This document shows positions 53,530 to 63,071 of a stretch of 64,000 nt of DNA, one piece after another. A program made the position numbers and the translations under genes. The first letter of the stretch is position 1. Each line of letters opens with the position of its first letter. The DNA comes from Burkholderia sp. OK233 (GTDB taxonomy: Bacteria; Pseudomonadota; Gammaproteobacteria; Burkholderiales; Burkholderiaceae), in NCBI RefSeq assembly GCF_900230185.1, contig NZ_OCSR01000001.1:2852001-2916000 (forward strand), in the 5' to 3' direction. The notes under the pieces are model-generated. The model was not told where the DNA came from. It did not search any database and saw only the letters and a program-made list of their open reading frames with translations.

Positions 53530-53637
53530 ATGAAAACGATTGCCCTGGAATCGACCATCGCCTGTCCAGTGTACGGACACCTAAAGGGCGCGACCATGTC
53601 GACATGCACGTATGGCGCGTGGGTCCCGGTCATATGA
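53530..53637 (+). pseudogene. Remnant of a second GDCCVxCSYG-family gene
   Basis: 35 residues from ATG 53530: ALESTIACPVYGHLKGATMS parallels LDSSITCPACGHRNDETMPT of the gene at 47211, then TCTYGAWVPVI. One zinc-ribbon cysteine has become Tyr and the YECxxC and GDCC parts are missing, so it is a relic attached to the end of the bufferin operon. Confidence 0.55.
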
Positions 53638-53765
53638 GCGCCGTGGTGTCGGTGGCGACAAGTGAGTCCGAGCGAGACTCGCGCTTCTATCATGCGGAGC
53701 TCGAGCGCTTCACGGCACTATCGCATGTCACCGTTGAAGTGCAACCTTCACAAGCGGCGGCCTGA
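53634..53765 (+). CDS. 43-residue hypothetical protein
   Basis: ATG 53634 overlaps the previous stop (ATGA) and encodes SAVVSVATSESERDSRFYHA then ELERFTALSHVTVEVQPSQA. Neither a family nor a signal peptide is visible. It may be another gene end left by deletion. Confidence 0.3.
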   Translation: MSAVVSVATSESERDSRFYHAELERFTALSHVTVEVQPSQAAA

Positions 53766-53768
53766 GCC

Positions 53769-53925
53769 ATGGCAGTCAAGTCGCCGTGCATCGATGTGTG
53801 CGCCTTACCAGGTGCAGGTAAGAATGCAGGATGGCAGCTACCGGAATTTCAACTACTCGACGCAGCCTCCGGTCCAGGTCGGTGAGCGTGTCCATGTCTC
53901 GGGCGACTCACTGACAGCGTCGTAA
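53769..53925 (+). pseudogene. Joined remnants of a DUF1289 gene and a SlyB-type gene
   Basis: The first frame (ATG 53769) reads AVKSPCIDVCALPG, the start of a DUF1289 protein whose remaining cysteines are missing. In a second frame the DNA from about 53806 to TAA at 53923 encodes YQVQVRMQDGSYRNFNYSTQ and PPVQVGERVHVSGDSL, the C-terminal part of a SlyB/glycine-zipper lipoprotein. The two are joined at about 53806, so neither is intact. Confidence 0.55.
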
Positions 53926-54077
53926 GCATGGCCAGGACCAGCGGCACACCACAACGGGTTACCGTCGGTTACAGAATTGACATTTCAGCCGCACCTGCGT
54001 CCGCGCGCCCCTCCTAAAATCCGCGTTGTTCGCCATTGTCTGGTAGCCGCCAGAAGTGGGCATGACAGGAGAGCTCC

Positions 54078-54361
54078 ATGAAACGCATGACCTTTTTTTC
54101 GCAGTGGGCATTTCCGCTGCGTGCGCATCTAGCGCAGCTCTCGCCCACGCGGACATTGGAGTTTTTCTGGGCGTGCCCGGCCCCGTCTATGTCGCACCTC
54201 CCCCGGTCGTGTATGAGGCCCCACCGCCGGTGGTCTACGCACCAGCTCCGGTCTATGGCTATGGATATCGATATGAAGGGGATTACGGCGACGAGCGCAG
54301 GTGGCATGACCACGGTCGCCACCGCGGATGGGACCACCATCATCATGGTGACGACGACTGA
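54078..54361 (+). pseudogene. Exported Pro/Tyr-rich protein broken at a T7 run
   Basis: ATG 54078 follows ACAGGAGAGCTCC and starts MKRMTFF. After a run of seven T (about 54093-54099) the true continuation AVGISAACASSAALAHADIG and VFLGVPGPVYVAPPPVVYEA lies in another frame, so one T appears to be missing. The repaired protein would be about 95 residues with a complete signal peptide (cleaved near AHADI), a PPPVVYEAPPPVVYAPAPVY segment and a His-rich tail (HDHGRHRGWDHHHH). The His tail could bind metal. Slippage or a sequencing error are alternatives. Confidence 0.65.
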
Positions 54362-54776
54362 TTTACCGATGGCTGCGCCCCGATAGCGTTTGAACGGTCC
54401 TGAACGGAGTTCGACGCGCCGCACATTGAACGCTCAACCTATCACAGTGACTTCAATCGCGTTCGAATCTCACTCCAGATGCTGTGCGTTCCTGGCATCG
54501 ACGCACACGGTCACTTGCCGACATGTTTCGCCTGCTGTCTCCGCATGAAGGCGATTTCGTCGCGCTGGACGTTGATGATGTTTCTAGTCAACCGCTTGAG
54601 CACCGGCCTTTGCCATACTCCAGCTTCACTTTCCCCGTCTCGATGGTCCACTGGTGATGGGCAATCATGTGAGACACAATCCTTTTCGGCATCCGACGTG
54701 TACGCAGGCGAACTCAAGCGGACATGGTGCACTTCCTTCCCCCGTCCGCCTGCGCCAGCAAGAGGATTGCAACCGG
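54362..54776. other. Spacer before the PAP2 gene
   Basis: No gene seen. It lies between the T-run gene and the convergent PAP2 gene. Confidence 0.35.
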
Positions 54777-55538
54777 CTACCTATGGGCATAGAGAGTCAT
54801 ATCCATACCGTGTTGCATGATGATGTGAACCGTCGCACTGATGACAAAGGTCACGAAGGACGCCACGCCAAGGGAAGAGGCGTCACTTTCGTTTTCATCG
54901 CCTACACGATGCAGCACTGCTGCCGTTGCTATCCATGCCACACCGAAACTGATTCCGGCTAGTACATCAGAAAACCAGTGCACACCCAAATAAAGGCGTG
55001 AGAACGAAATCAGGAGAATGAACAGTGCCGTGGCAGTCGCAATACCTAGCCGTGCGGCGTTGCCCCACGCGCGCGCAACGAACAACGCCAGAAAGCCATA
55101 AGTGACGACGCTCAGCGTTGCATGATTGCTGGGAAAGGAAAACCCCTGTAAGCCCTCGTACATCGATGACGGTCGCGCACGGCGCATCGCAAACTTTAGT
55201 GTTACCACGAAGACCTGTGCAAACACGACCGCCAAAATCCAGTAAGTAGCGCTTCGCAGCCGCCTTTGCCAAACGAGCCATGCAAGGACGACGAGAATGA
55301 CCGGGATGGTGACAGCACCATCTCCCAGTTCCGAGGCCGCGACCATCAGGGAGTCGAGTAACGGGAAGCGCATGGATTGCAACGCAGCGTGAATCTTGAC
55401 GTCGACGGCAACAAGCGGGTCCCCACTAATGACATCCTCCAGCACGCCAAGGAAGAGCCACGTACCACCTACGGCTAGTACGCCAGCAACGAGCAGGTTG
55501 CGAATTCCGATGCGCTCAAAGAGCAAACGCCAGCTCAT
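54777..55538 (-). CDS. PAP2-family membrane phosphatase
   Basis: 253 residues with about six membrane helices. The three phosphatase motifs are KFAMRRARP, FPSNHATLS and SRLYLGVHWFSDV. The second motif has PSNH instead of the usual PSGH, but the catalytic His and the third-motif His and Asp are present. Likely substrates are lipid phosphates such as undecaprenyl diphosphate or phosphatidate. Its ATG overlaps the stop of the MFS gene by four bases. Confidence 0.88.
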   Translation of the reverse strand: MSWRLLFERIGIRNLLVAGVLAVGGTWLFLGVLEDVISGDPLVAVDVKIHAALQSMRFPLLDSLMVAASELGDGAVTIPVILVVLAWLVWQRRLRSATYWILAVVFAQVFVVTLKFAMRRARPSSMYEGLQGFSFPSNHATLSVVTYGFLALFVARAWGNAARLGIATATALFILLISFSRLYLGVHWFSDVLAGISFGVAWIATAAVLHRVGDENESDASSLGVASFVTFVISATVHIIMQHGMDMTLYAHR

Positions 55539-56731
55539 GTTTCACCGCCGCGCGTTGTTGTCCTGGCGACGAGCACAATCAGCGTCGCAATACAGAATCC
55601 AGCTCCCGCATAAAACGTTGTGCCTGCTCCAAACCGGTCCCAGAGCTCGCCGGCGACGAGCATTGCCAATCCGCTCGTGAGGTTGAAGAAGCCAAACGCT
55701 GTCCCTTTCAGCTCCGGTGGCGCTACTTGCGCGACCATGGTCGCCAGCAGACCTTGCGTGAGCCCCATATGCAGGCCCCACAGAGCGACGCCGAGCAGCA
55801 CGATTGGCCAGTGACTTCCGTTCGCAAGCACGACATCGGACACAATCAGCACGACGAGACCAATGGCTAGCAGTCTGGTGTGGCTCATCGAGTCGGCTAG
55901 CTTGCCAAAGGGGTAAGCCGACGCCGAATACACCAGGTTCATCACGACCATGACGAGTGGCACTAGCGCCACGGGTACGCCGCCCTGCATGGCGCGCAGG
56001 ACGAGAAACGCCTCACTGAACCGTGCGAGTGCGAATACCGCGCCGACAAATACTACCCACCAGTACGGCTTGCACAGCTTCTTCAGGTTTTCGAGATTCA
56101 ACGGATTGACGCGCTTCGCACCTGACTGATGCGCCGGTTCCCTGACTCCAATTACAAGCAATGTCACGGCGGCGATGCCTGGAATAACGGCCACCCAGAA
56201 GACCCTGCGGAAGTCGTTTGCCCAAAGCAGCATCAGCACGACGGCCAGCGACGGACCGATGAAGGCGCCGACGGTGTCCAGCGACTGGCGCAGACCATAC
56301 GCGGCACCGCGCAGATGCGGGGGAGCGATATCCGCTACTAGCGCGTCGCGCGGCGCCCCCCGCACACCCTTCCCGACTCGGTCCGCGACGCGCGCCATCA
56401 GGACAATTCCCGCCGTAGGCGCAAGTGCAAAAAGCGGCTTGCTGAGTGCGCCCATGCCGTAACCAATGACAGCGAGCCATTTCCTGTTTCCAAGATAGTC
56501 GCTCAGTGCGCCGGAAAAGATTTTCACGATGGGTGCGGTCGCTTCCGCGACACCTTCAATGAGGCCAACCATCATGGCGCTCGCCCCAAGGCTCGTCACC
56601 AGGAACATCGGTAGGAGGCTGTGGATAATCTCCGAGGAGATGTCCATGAGCATGCTGACGAAGCCGAGCATCCAGATGCCACGGGGAATCTGGCTGAGCG
56701 TGCGTGCGCGAGGCTTGATGTCGGTCTGCAT
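55535..56731 (-). CDS. MFS transporter
   Basis: 398 residues from ATG 56731, with CGAGGAAA upstream. Twelve membrane helices are expected. The loop 2-3 motif is DYLGNRKWLAVIGYGMGALS, and GVRGAPRDALVADIAPPHLR follows in the central loop. Similar proteins export drugs or metals; the substrate is not deducible. It is translationally coupled to the PAP2 gene and lies after the RND operon on the same strand (110-base gap). Confidence 0.85.
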   Translation of the reverse strand: MQTDIKPRARTLSQIPRGIWMLGFVSMLMDISSEIIHSLLPMFLVTSLGASAMMVGLIEGVAEATAPIVKIFSGALSDYLGNRKWLAVIGYGMGALSKPLFALAPTAGIVLMARVADRVGKGVRGAPRDALVADIAPPHLRGAAYGLRQSLDTVGAFIGPSLAVVLMLLWANDFRRVFWVAVIPGIAAVTLLVIGVREPAHQSGAKRVNPLNLENLKKLCKPYWWVVFVGAVFALARFSEAFLVLRAMQGGVPVALVPLVMVVMNLVYSASAYPFGKLADSMSHTRLLAIGLVVLIVSDVVLANGSHWPIVLLGVALWGLHMGLTQGLLATMVAQVAPPELKGTAFGFFNLTSGLAMLVAGELWDRFGAGTTFYAGAGFCIATLIVLVARTTTRGGET

Positions 56732-56841
56732 TTTCCTCGATTCTGGAATCGTCTGGTTCGACGCGGTGTGGTTGCACCTCGATGAAAAAGCAATATGAAG
56801 CGCCACCGGTGGTATCGGGCGATGCTCCGGCCTGAACGGGT

Positions 56842-59800
56842 CTAGGTTACCTGCCGACGCTGCTTCTCACACCTATACACATAAAGCGCCGGTAGCAGGT
56901 TTGTACTTAGCAGACCGCTCCAGACCAAACCGCCCAGCGTAACAATGGCCAGTCCCTGTTCAGGAGCGGCGCCCTTGCCGAAACCGAGCGCGGTCGGCAG
57001 CAGGCCCAGTGAGGCTGTCAGCACAGTCAGGAGAATCGGCCGGAAGCGCACGTCAACAGCGTCGCGCACGGCGTCGACCACCGGGAGTCCTTGCGCTTCG
57101 TTTCGCTTTACCAACTGCAGCAAGACGATGCCGTGGTTCAGGCTCACCCCAATCAGGGTAAGAAACGCAATCAAACCGATGGCGTTGAGACCGACACCAC
57201 TGACCACCAAGGCGATTGCTCCCCCGGAGAACGCCAACGGCATCTGTAGCAGAAGCAGACCGGGCACGAGGAGGCCATCAAATTGCAGCGTCAGGATGCC
57301 CAACATTAGCGCGAGAGCCACTATGGCCGCCACGCCTACATTGAGCGCGGCGTGTTCGAGTTGCGGATACAGGCCACCAAACCTCACCTCGTATCCCGCC
57401 GGTAAGTGAAGCGTCGCCAGCGCTTTCTTTGAAGCAGAAATGACCTGGCCAAGCGGCGCAGTGGGTGTCGCCAGTATTTCGACCGCCCTCAGTCCGTTCA
57501 GATGCCGTATGACGTTGGGTCCGGTCGCCATGTGGACGTCTGCCACGTCTTTCAACGCGACCCACCCGCTGGCCATCACCGGAAGCTGATTGAGTTGCTC
57601 AATGGACAAATGCGTTGGGTCGGCGAGTCGCAAGAACACATCCAGGTGACCATTACCCTCCGGAACGGTCGCGACCGTTTGTCCGGCCAACAGGATGTGC
57701 AACTGGGAAAAAAGGTGTGCCGGCGTAATGCCGTGGAGCGCGAGACCATCGGGGTTGGGCGTGATTCGCAACTCGGTCACGGGATAGGCATCGTTGTTGA
57801 AGACGTCCGAGAGGTCGGATACGCCTGCGAGCCGATGCGTGACTTCGTTCGACAGCGATTGCAACGCTTCAATCGAATCGCCGTAGACGTCGATGACAAA
57901 CGGCTGCGGCAGGCCCGAAAGCGTTTCGCCCACTCGCTCAAGGGTCGGCGTTCCAATCACAGTCTGGACCGCCGGGAGCTTTGAAGCATCGAGAACCTGT
58001 TTGCCGATTTTGTCGAGACTGCTCGCGTTCACATCAGGCTTTAGCGCAATCTGAATCTCCCCTGCATAGGCAGGCTCGGTGTATGACGTCCCCGACGCAG
58101 AGCCGACCCGCGAAAATACATGCGCCACAGGGGCGAGGCCGAGCAATCGCTGGGTAATGCGGTCCGATGCGTCTTGGGCATCATGCAATGATGTTCCGGG
58201 GGGGAGCGTAAAACTTTCGAGTAGTACGGCCTCGTTCGGCAGAGGCAGGAAATCGACGGGAACCAGCACAAGCCCTGCCACCGAGACCACGAAAATGGCG
58301 ACGCAAGACCATAGTGAGACTCGGGGACGACGCAGGGCAAAGTCGAACAGACGCAAGTTGTGGCTCTTGAGCCACGCGACCGCGCGCGAACCGGAAGTCG
58401 CGCGCTTCTCGATATGCGGCCCGATGAATCCCAGCACGAGCGGAATCAGACTGAGCGAGATGAACAGTGATGCAATGAGACTCACCGTCATCGCAAGAGA
58501 GAACGGGACAAAGAAAAGTCCGGCGAGGCCGCCCACAAACACAAGCGGCAGGAATACCGCGACGGTCGTCATCGTTCCTGAAATGTCGGGACCGGCTATG
58601 TCGCGCAAGCCACGCTCCACGCCTTCCCAACGGCTGTCACCCGCCTCCCAGCGGTGATAAATGCTCTCGAGTACGATGATGGCGTCGTCGGCGAGCAGGC
58701 CGACCGCCACGGATAACGCGCCGAACGTCAGCAGATTCAGCGTCTGTCCCATCAGGTATAGCCCTGCGATACCAAGGAGCAGGGACAGCGGGATGCTCAA
58801 CGCAAGAGCCCAGATACCACGACTCGCACCCAGCATCCAGAACAGGACCCCAACCGCGAGTACGGCTCCAATGGCCAGATTCCTGGTCAAATCGGAGGCG
58901 ACCACGCCGACAATGTGTCCCTGGCTGTAGATGCGCACGAAGCGTGCGCCGCCGGGCAACTGGGGTTCGAGCTCCTGCAGAGTCTTATCAACCTCGTCGA
59001 CGACAGGTAGCGTTGAGGCACCTGGTTGCTTGAACACGACGAGCGCAATCGTCGGCCGGTTGTCGAGCTTCACCGAATGGTGAGACGGGAGCGCGGACCG
59101 GACGACATCCGCAATCGAGCCCAGCGGAACAGTAATGCCTGATGCTGCGACAGGTACGTGAGCGTAGTCGGATGGGGTTGTCGGCAGACTTCTGCCTTCC
59201 ATGAACACATCCTGATGACCGAGGTTGACGTATCCGCTCGGCACCATTGCAGTCGTCGCGTCGAGTGATGCCGCGAGCGCCGATGCAGAGACGTTGAAAC
59301 GCTGCAGCTTTGCCAGGTCGGGACGCACCCAGATGGCATCCGCTCCTGGCCCGGCGACCGACACACGCTGTACGCCTGGCACCGCCCGGATACGCGGCGC
59401 CAAGTTTGATTCGACAACGCGTTGCACCAGCGACGCATCCACTCCATCAGGAATCTGGATTGCGTAGTCCGCGACCTCGTTTATTGCGTTGCCGGAGATT
59501 TCCGTCGTCAGGCTCGTGCCCTTCGGTAGCGAACCGTTGATACGTCCGATGACCCCGTTGACGTCCTGCAGCGCACTTGCTGCAGTGGTCCCCTCCGAGA
59601 ATCGCGCTTCAATCTTGACGGAACCCTGTCCGACGACGGTTCGCACGTCGCTCAATGACTGTAGCGAAGACAGCTCGGCTTCGACGGGGCGCGCAATCAG
59701 TCCTTCCAGGTCCAGCGTCGTGGCGCCTGGCAGTTGTGCGACGATGCTCACCTGCGGCATGTTGAACTGCGGCAGGACTTCTGCGTGGATATTGAGCAGC

Positions 59801-59877
59801 GCGTAGATGCCGTAAGCAATCAGGGCTGCGTACAGCATCACCCAGAGCAGCGGCCTTTTGACGATATCATTTAGCAT
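56842..59877 (-). CDS. RND efflux transporter permease
   Basis: 1011 residues, normal RND length, twelve membrane helices with two large periplasmic loops. The proton-relay Asp pair in helix 4 is present in SVAVGLLADDAIIVLESIYH. The N-terminus LPQFNMPQVSIVAQLPGATT and the GSVKIEARFSEGTTAASALQ segment are typical. It sits in an operon with a TolC-type protein and an adaptor and is divergent from a response regulator, so it forms a tripartite pump. The paired Asp suggests a proton-driven multidrug-like pump, though heavy-metal types are not excluded. Confidence 0.9.
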   Translation of the reverse strand: MLNDIVKRPLLWVMLYAALIAYGIYALLNIHAEVLPQFNMPQVSIVAQLPGATTLDLEGLIARPVEAELSSLQSLSDVRTVVGQGSVKIEARFSEGTTAASALQDVNGVIGRINGSLPKGTSLTTEISGNAINEVADYAIQIPDGVDASLVQRVVESNLAPRIRAVPGVQRVSVAGPGADAIWVRPDLAKLQRFNVSASALAASLDATTAMVPSGYVNLGHQDVFMEGRSLPTTPSDYAHVPVAASGITVPLGSIADVVRSALPSHHSVKLDNRPTIALVVFKQPGASTLPVVDEVDKTLQELEPQLPGGARFVRIYSQGHIVGVVASDLTRNLAIGAVLAVGVLFWMLGASRGIWALALSIPLSLLLGIAGLYLMGQTLNLLTFGALSVAVGLLADDAIIVLESIYHRWEAGDSRWEGVERGLRDIAGPDISGTMTTVAVFLPLVFVGGLAGLFFVPFSLAMTVSLIASLFISLSLIPLVLGFIGPHIEKRATSGSRAVAWLKSHNLRLFDFALRRPRVSLWSCVAIFVVSVAGLVLVPVDFLPLPNEAVLLESFTLPPGTSLHDAQDASDRITQRLLGLAPVAHVFSRVGSASGTSYTEPAYAGEIQIALKPDVNASSLDKIGKQVLDASKLPAVQTVIGTPTLERVGETLSGLPQPFVIDVYGDSIEALQSLSNEVTHRLAGVSDLSDVFNNDAYPVTELRITPNPDGLALHGITPAHLFSQLHILLAGQTVATVPEGNGHLDVFLRLADPTHLSIEQLNQLPVMASGWVALKDVADVHMATGPNVIRHLNGLRAVEILATPTAPLGQVISASKKALATLHLPAGYEVRFGGLYPQLEHAALNVGVAAIVALALMLGILTLQFDGLLVPGLLLLQMPLAFSGGAIALVVSGVGLNAIGLIAFLTLIGVSLNHGIVLLQLVKRNEAQGLPVVDAVRDAVDVRFRPILLTVLTASLGLLPTALGFGKGAAPEQGLAIVTLGGLVWSGLLSTNLLPALYVYRCEKQRRQVT

Positions 59878-59898
59878 TTTTATTCTTGGCGGTAAGCG

Positions 59899-60936
59899 TC
59901 AATCGGTTTGCTGGTAGCGGGTAGCGAAGTCCTGATGAAAGAGTAAATAGGCGTCCTGCGTCACGACTCGCTCGCCTTGCTGCAGCCCTTGCCTGATTGA
60001 TGTCCAGCCGCCGTCGGATATTCCTGGGGTGACCTGTCGCCGACGGCTACCGCTTTTGTCTCGCACCAGAACCCACCATTGGCCGCCATCAAGGACGAGT
60101 GCGGTGGTTGGAATAGCCAGCCGCTTGTCGTCGGACGCCGTTAGCGAGACCGTACCCACGCTTGCTGCCACCAGACTGTGTCCCGATGCAGCATTGAGCC
60201 AGACTTCCAGTTGACCAGGTGTGGTGACGCTCAGCGACATGCGCTGCACAACCACGTCGATAGGTGTGTCCGTGCCCTCCGCCAGAAAGACCCCCTTCAT
60301 TCCAGCGATGACCGATGAGGCGTCGTTTCCAAAGAGATTCGCGACGACATGAAGACCACGTGAAGGGACTGCGGTTACCAGAGTCTGGCCGGCAGTTACG
60401 TATTGACCGTCGGCCACATTGACCGCAGTCACGACGCCGGATTCGGGTGCGCGAATCACGACAAGACTCGCATAGCTCCGCATGGCTGACTGCGCCGCTG
60501 CGACTTGCTGGCGCGCAGTGTCGAGTTCGGCGCGTGCGCGAATGACGACATCACGCGTGCTGAGGTGTTCGTCGAGCTTCTGTTGTTCGATGGCGGCGGC
60601 CTGGGTCGCGGCAGTCACTCGAATCTGGGCCGACTTCAGGTCCGCTGCAAGGCGCGCGGTATCAGTCGATACGGTGGGGCCGGTCAGGCGCGCAATCACT
60701 TGCCCAGTCCGCACTTCTTCACCTGGAAGTACGCGCAAGCTGGAGACGACGCCGGCGGTAGGTGCACTTAGTACGGTATTGGATGCTGCCTGCACGCGCG
60801 CCGGTGCTGAGAAGCGGGATGCAAGGTGCTTCTGGACCGCAGGCATCGTCACGACGTCCTCGGCAATCGCAGGATGACTAGCGACGGAGCAGATGCCGAT
60901 GGCTGCAACGAAGACTAGCAGGCGGACAGATGTCAT
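59899..60936 (-). CDS. RND periplasmic adaptor (HlyD/MFP family)
   Basis: 345 residues from ATG 60936; an in-frame ATG at 60966 overlaps the upstream gene. A signal peptide (TSVRLLVFVAAIGICSVASH) precedes a barrel-sandwich domain (SAPTAGVVSSLRVLPGEEVR), a helical hairpin of about 70 residues (TAATQAAAIEQQKLDEHLST) and IRAPESGVVTAVNVADGQYV, then a beta-barrel domain. It bridges the RND pump and the outer-membrane channel. 21 bases separate it from the permease gene. Confidence 0.88.
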   Translation of the reverse strand: MTSVRLLVFVAAIGICSVASHPAIAEDVVTMPAVQKHLASRFSAPARVQAASNTVLSAPTAGVVSSLRVLPGEEVRTGQVIARLTGPTVSTDTARLAADLKSAQIRVTAATQAAAIEQQKLDEHLSTRDVVIRARAELDTARQQVAAAQSAMRSYASLVVIRAPESGVVTAVNVADGQYVTAGQTLVTAVPSRGLHVVANLFGNDASSVIAGMKGVFLAEGTDTPIDVVVQRMSLSVTTPGQLEVWLNAASGHSLVAASVGTVSLTASDDKRLAIPTTALVLDGGQWWVLVRDKSGSRRRQVTPGISDGGWTSIRQGLQQGERVVTQDAYLLFHQDFATRYQQTD

Positions 60937-60943
60937 AGGTAGC

Positions 60944-62281
60944 CTATTGAAGCGGTTGGTGGTCAATCGCGCTCACACCAATCAAGGTACAGAGTTCGAC
61001 TTGCTGTCGAAGGACGGCGTTGGCGAGCTTTGCTGTCACAATGCGTTGATTCAGCTGCCGGACTTCAATGTCGGCCAGGACCGGAAAAGTGACGTCGCCG
61101 GCACCATAGGCGACACGTAACTGTTCCACTGATGCATTGAGCGCGGCCTCCGTCGATTGCGAGCTTTGAAGACGTTCGGTTAGCAAAGTCAGTTCCGAAT
61201 TGATGCCGTCGACGGCCGTATATGCGTCGTCGAGCCGTTGCCCGTATTCCTGATAGAGGCTCTCCCGGGTGGCTTTTTCGATGGCGATATTGCCCCGGTT
61301 GCCGTTGAACAGCGGTAGGGTTACAGCGACGGTAAGTCCCGAGGTATAGATGGCTGACGTGTCGCGGCCTCTTGTGACGCCGACATCGAGCCGCGGAAAC
61401 TGTGCAAGGAGCGCTGCGCGATAGCGTTCGTCCTGTTCGTCGTATCCCGCACGCAGAGCCAGCAAATCGGGCCGACGCTGCCCCAGGTCTGAAAGCGCAC
61501 GGGCGACGAGGTCCTGCGGAACCTCCGATGGCTCGGGTGGAGCCGCGAGCGTCAAATGCGAACCGGGGGGAAGGTCAAGCAGCCTGCTGAGTTCCTGCTC
61601 GGTCTTTAGATGTTCCTGTCGTAGTGTGCCTAGCTGCTGCACGTTGTCGCTGTACGCTACTTCTGCCAGCAAGGCCGCGTCTCGCGTTACGTCGGAGCGC
61701 GCGAGGGCCTTTTGCAATCGCTTGGTACCGTCCTTCTGATATGCCACAAGCTGCTCGACTTCCCCTTCGAGACGCTGGAGGCTCACGTTAGTGACGTAGA
61801 GCGCATAAGCGCGGTTCGCGACCTGCCATTTCATCCATTCCAGAGCAAGCTGTTGCTTCTCACTGGCTTTTTCCGCCGCTCGCTTCTTAGCTGGGCGGTC
61901 AACCAGTGCCGACACCTCATAGCTGAGCCCGACCATGAACGCAGGTACAAAACCCCCGGCGCCAGGACGGTCGGTACCGAAGCTGAGCGTTGGGTCTGGC
62001 AGTAGGCCGTCCGCGTATTGTCTGGCGGTGGCGATATCGAGTTCACGTTCAGCATGCCGGATGTCGGGACTGTATTCGAGTGCCCGCTCAACCACCTGGT
62101 CCACCGTCAGCGGGGCATCCGTACCCGCTATGTCGTAAGACCATTGCGGCGCCTCTGGAAGAGGCCTGGGTGCATACGAAGCACATCCACTTAACGCTAC
62201 AGTCAGCGTCAGCTGAGCGAACCGTGCGAGCGCACTTGCACCTCTACGTCGCTGACCGGTTGCGGTAACGCGGTTTTGCAA
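60944..62281 (-). CDS. TolC-type outer-membrane efflux lipoprotein
   Basis: About 445 residues from a TTG at 62281; longer starts at 62308 (GTG) and 62326 (TTG) would run across the palindrome at 62288-62301. The lipobox LSGC in LTLTVALSGCASYAPRPLPE shows lipid anchoring. The rest is the OEP fold with long helices and repeats, for example ERELDIATARQYADGLLPDP and GLTVAVTLPLFNGNRGNIAI (first and second OEP repeats). It would supply the exit channel for the adaptor and permease that follow it in the operon. Confidence 0.85.
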   Translation of the reverse strand: MQNRVTATGQRRRGASALARFAQLTLTVALSGCASYAPRPLPEAPQWSYDIAGTDAPLTVDQVVERALEYSPDIRHAERELDIATARQYADGLLPDPTLSFGTDRPGAGGFVPAFMVGLSYEVSALVDRPAKKRAAEKASEKQQLALEWMKWQVANRAYALYVTNVSLQRLEGEVEQLVAYQKDGTKRLQKALARSDVTRDAALLAEVAYSDNVQQLGTLRQEHLKTEQELSRLLDLPPGSHLTLAAPPEPSEVPQDLVARALSDLGQRRPDLLALRAGYDEQDERYRAALLAQFPRLDVGVTRGRDTSAIYTSGLTVAVTLPLFNGNRGNIAIEKATRESLYQEYGQRLDDAYTAVDGINSELTLLTERLQSSQSTEAALNASVEQLRVAYGAGDVTFPVLADIEVRQLNQRIVTAKLANAVLRQQVELCTLIGVSAIDHQPLQ

Positions 62282-62287
62282 CCTACT

Positions 62288-62301
62288 ATCGTAAGTACGA
62301 T
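62288..62301. promoter_or_regulatory. 14-bp palindrome between the RND operon and its regulator
   Basis: ATCGTAAGTACGAT is an inverted repeat of six bases per arm around a two-base centre. It lies between the divergent OEP gene and the response-regulator gene, a likely binding site for that regulator. Confidence 0.5.
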
Positions 62302-62396
62302 GGGTCACGATGGGTATCCGGCGCAAAAAACGCTTCAGATACTACTTCGCGAGACTTAGTGTTGCCTTAGCAAGTTGCTGCCGACCGGTGAGAGGT

Positions 62397-63071
62397 ATGA
62401 GAATTCTGCTCGTAGAAGACGACGAAATGATTGGCGGCGCAATCGTGCAGGCGTTGAAGGATGCCGCCTATGCGGTCGACTGGGTATGCGACGCTGATTC
62501 GGCCACAGGTGCGCTGATAGGACGCGAGCACGACGTGGTACTTCTTGACCTGAACCTGCCGAAGAGTGATGGCATCAATGTACTCCGGTCCTTGAGGGTA
62601 CAAGGTAGCAAGACTCCCGTCATTATTCTCACCGCGCGCGACAGCCTCGACGACAGAATTGCCGGACTCGACGCAGGCGCCGACGATTACCTGGTGAAGC
62701 CGTTCGAAATCGGTGAGCTGCTCGCCCGACTTCGGGCGGTCACGCGTAGACTCGGTGACCATGGCGACACAAAAATGACGACCGGAAATCTGACTCTGGA
62801 TTCAAATACACACCTTGCGGTGTATGGCGACACCGAGTGCAACCTGACCGGTCGCGAGTTCGCACTGCTGAGCGCACTAATGATGAAGCCTGGGACAGTC
62901 CTGTCGAGAAGCGAACTTGAGCAAAAGGTCTATGCGTGGGAGGAGCAGGTCGAGAGCAACGCTGTGGAAGTGGTGATTCACGGTATCCGCAAGAAGTTGG
63001 GCGCGTCCGTCATTCGCAACGTACGAGGTGTGGGATGGTTGGTAGACAAGGAAAGCAATCGCGCTCCCTGA
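62397..63071 (+). CDS. OmpR-family response regulator
   Basis: 224 residues from ATG 62397, preceded by GTGAGAGGT. The receiver has EDD at 8-10, Asp51 in VVLLDLNLPKSDG, the Thr in ILTARD and the Lys in LVKPFEIGELLAR. The winged-helix DNA-binding domain ends with YAWEEQVESNAVEVVIHGIR and VRGVGWLV. It overlaps the sensor kinase gene by 37 bases and is divergent from the RND operon, which it probably controls. Confidence 0.9.
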   Translation: MRILLVEDDEMIGGAIVQALKDAAYAVDWVCDADSATGALIGREHDVVLLDLNLPKSDGINVLRSLRVQGSKTPVIILTARDSLDDRIAGLDAGADDYLVKPFEIGELLARLRAVTRRLGDHGDTKMTTGNLTLDSNTHLAVYGDTECNLTGREFALLSALMMKPGTVLSRSELEQKVYAWEEQVESNAVEVVIHGIRKKLGASVIRNVRGVGWLVDKESNRAP

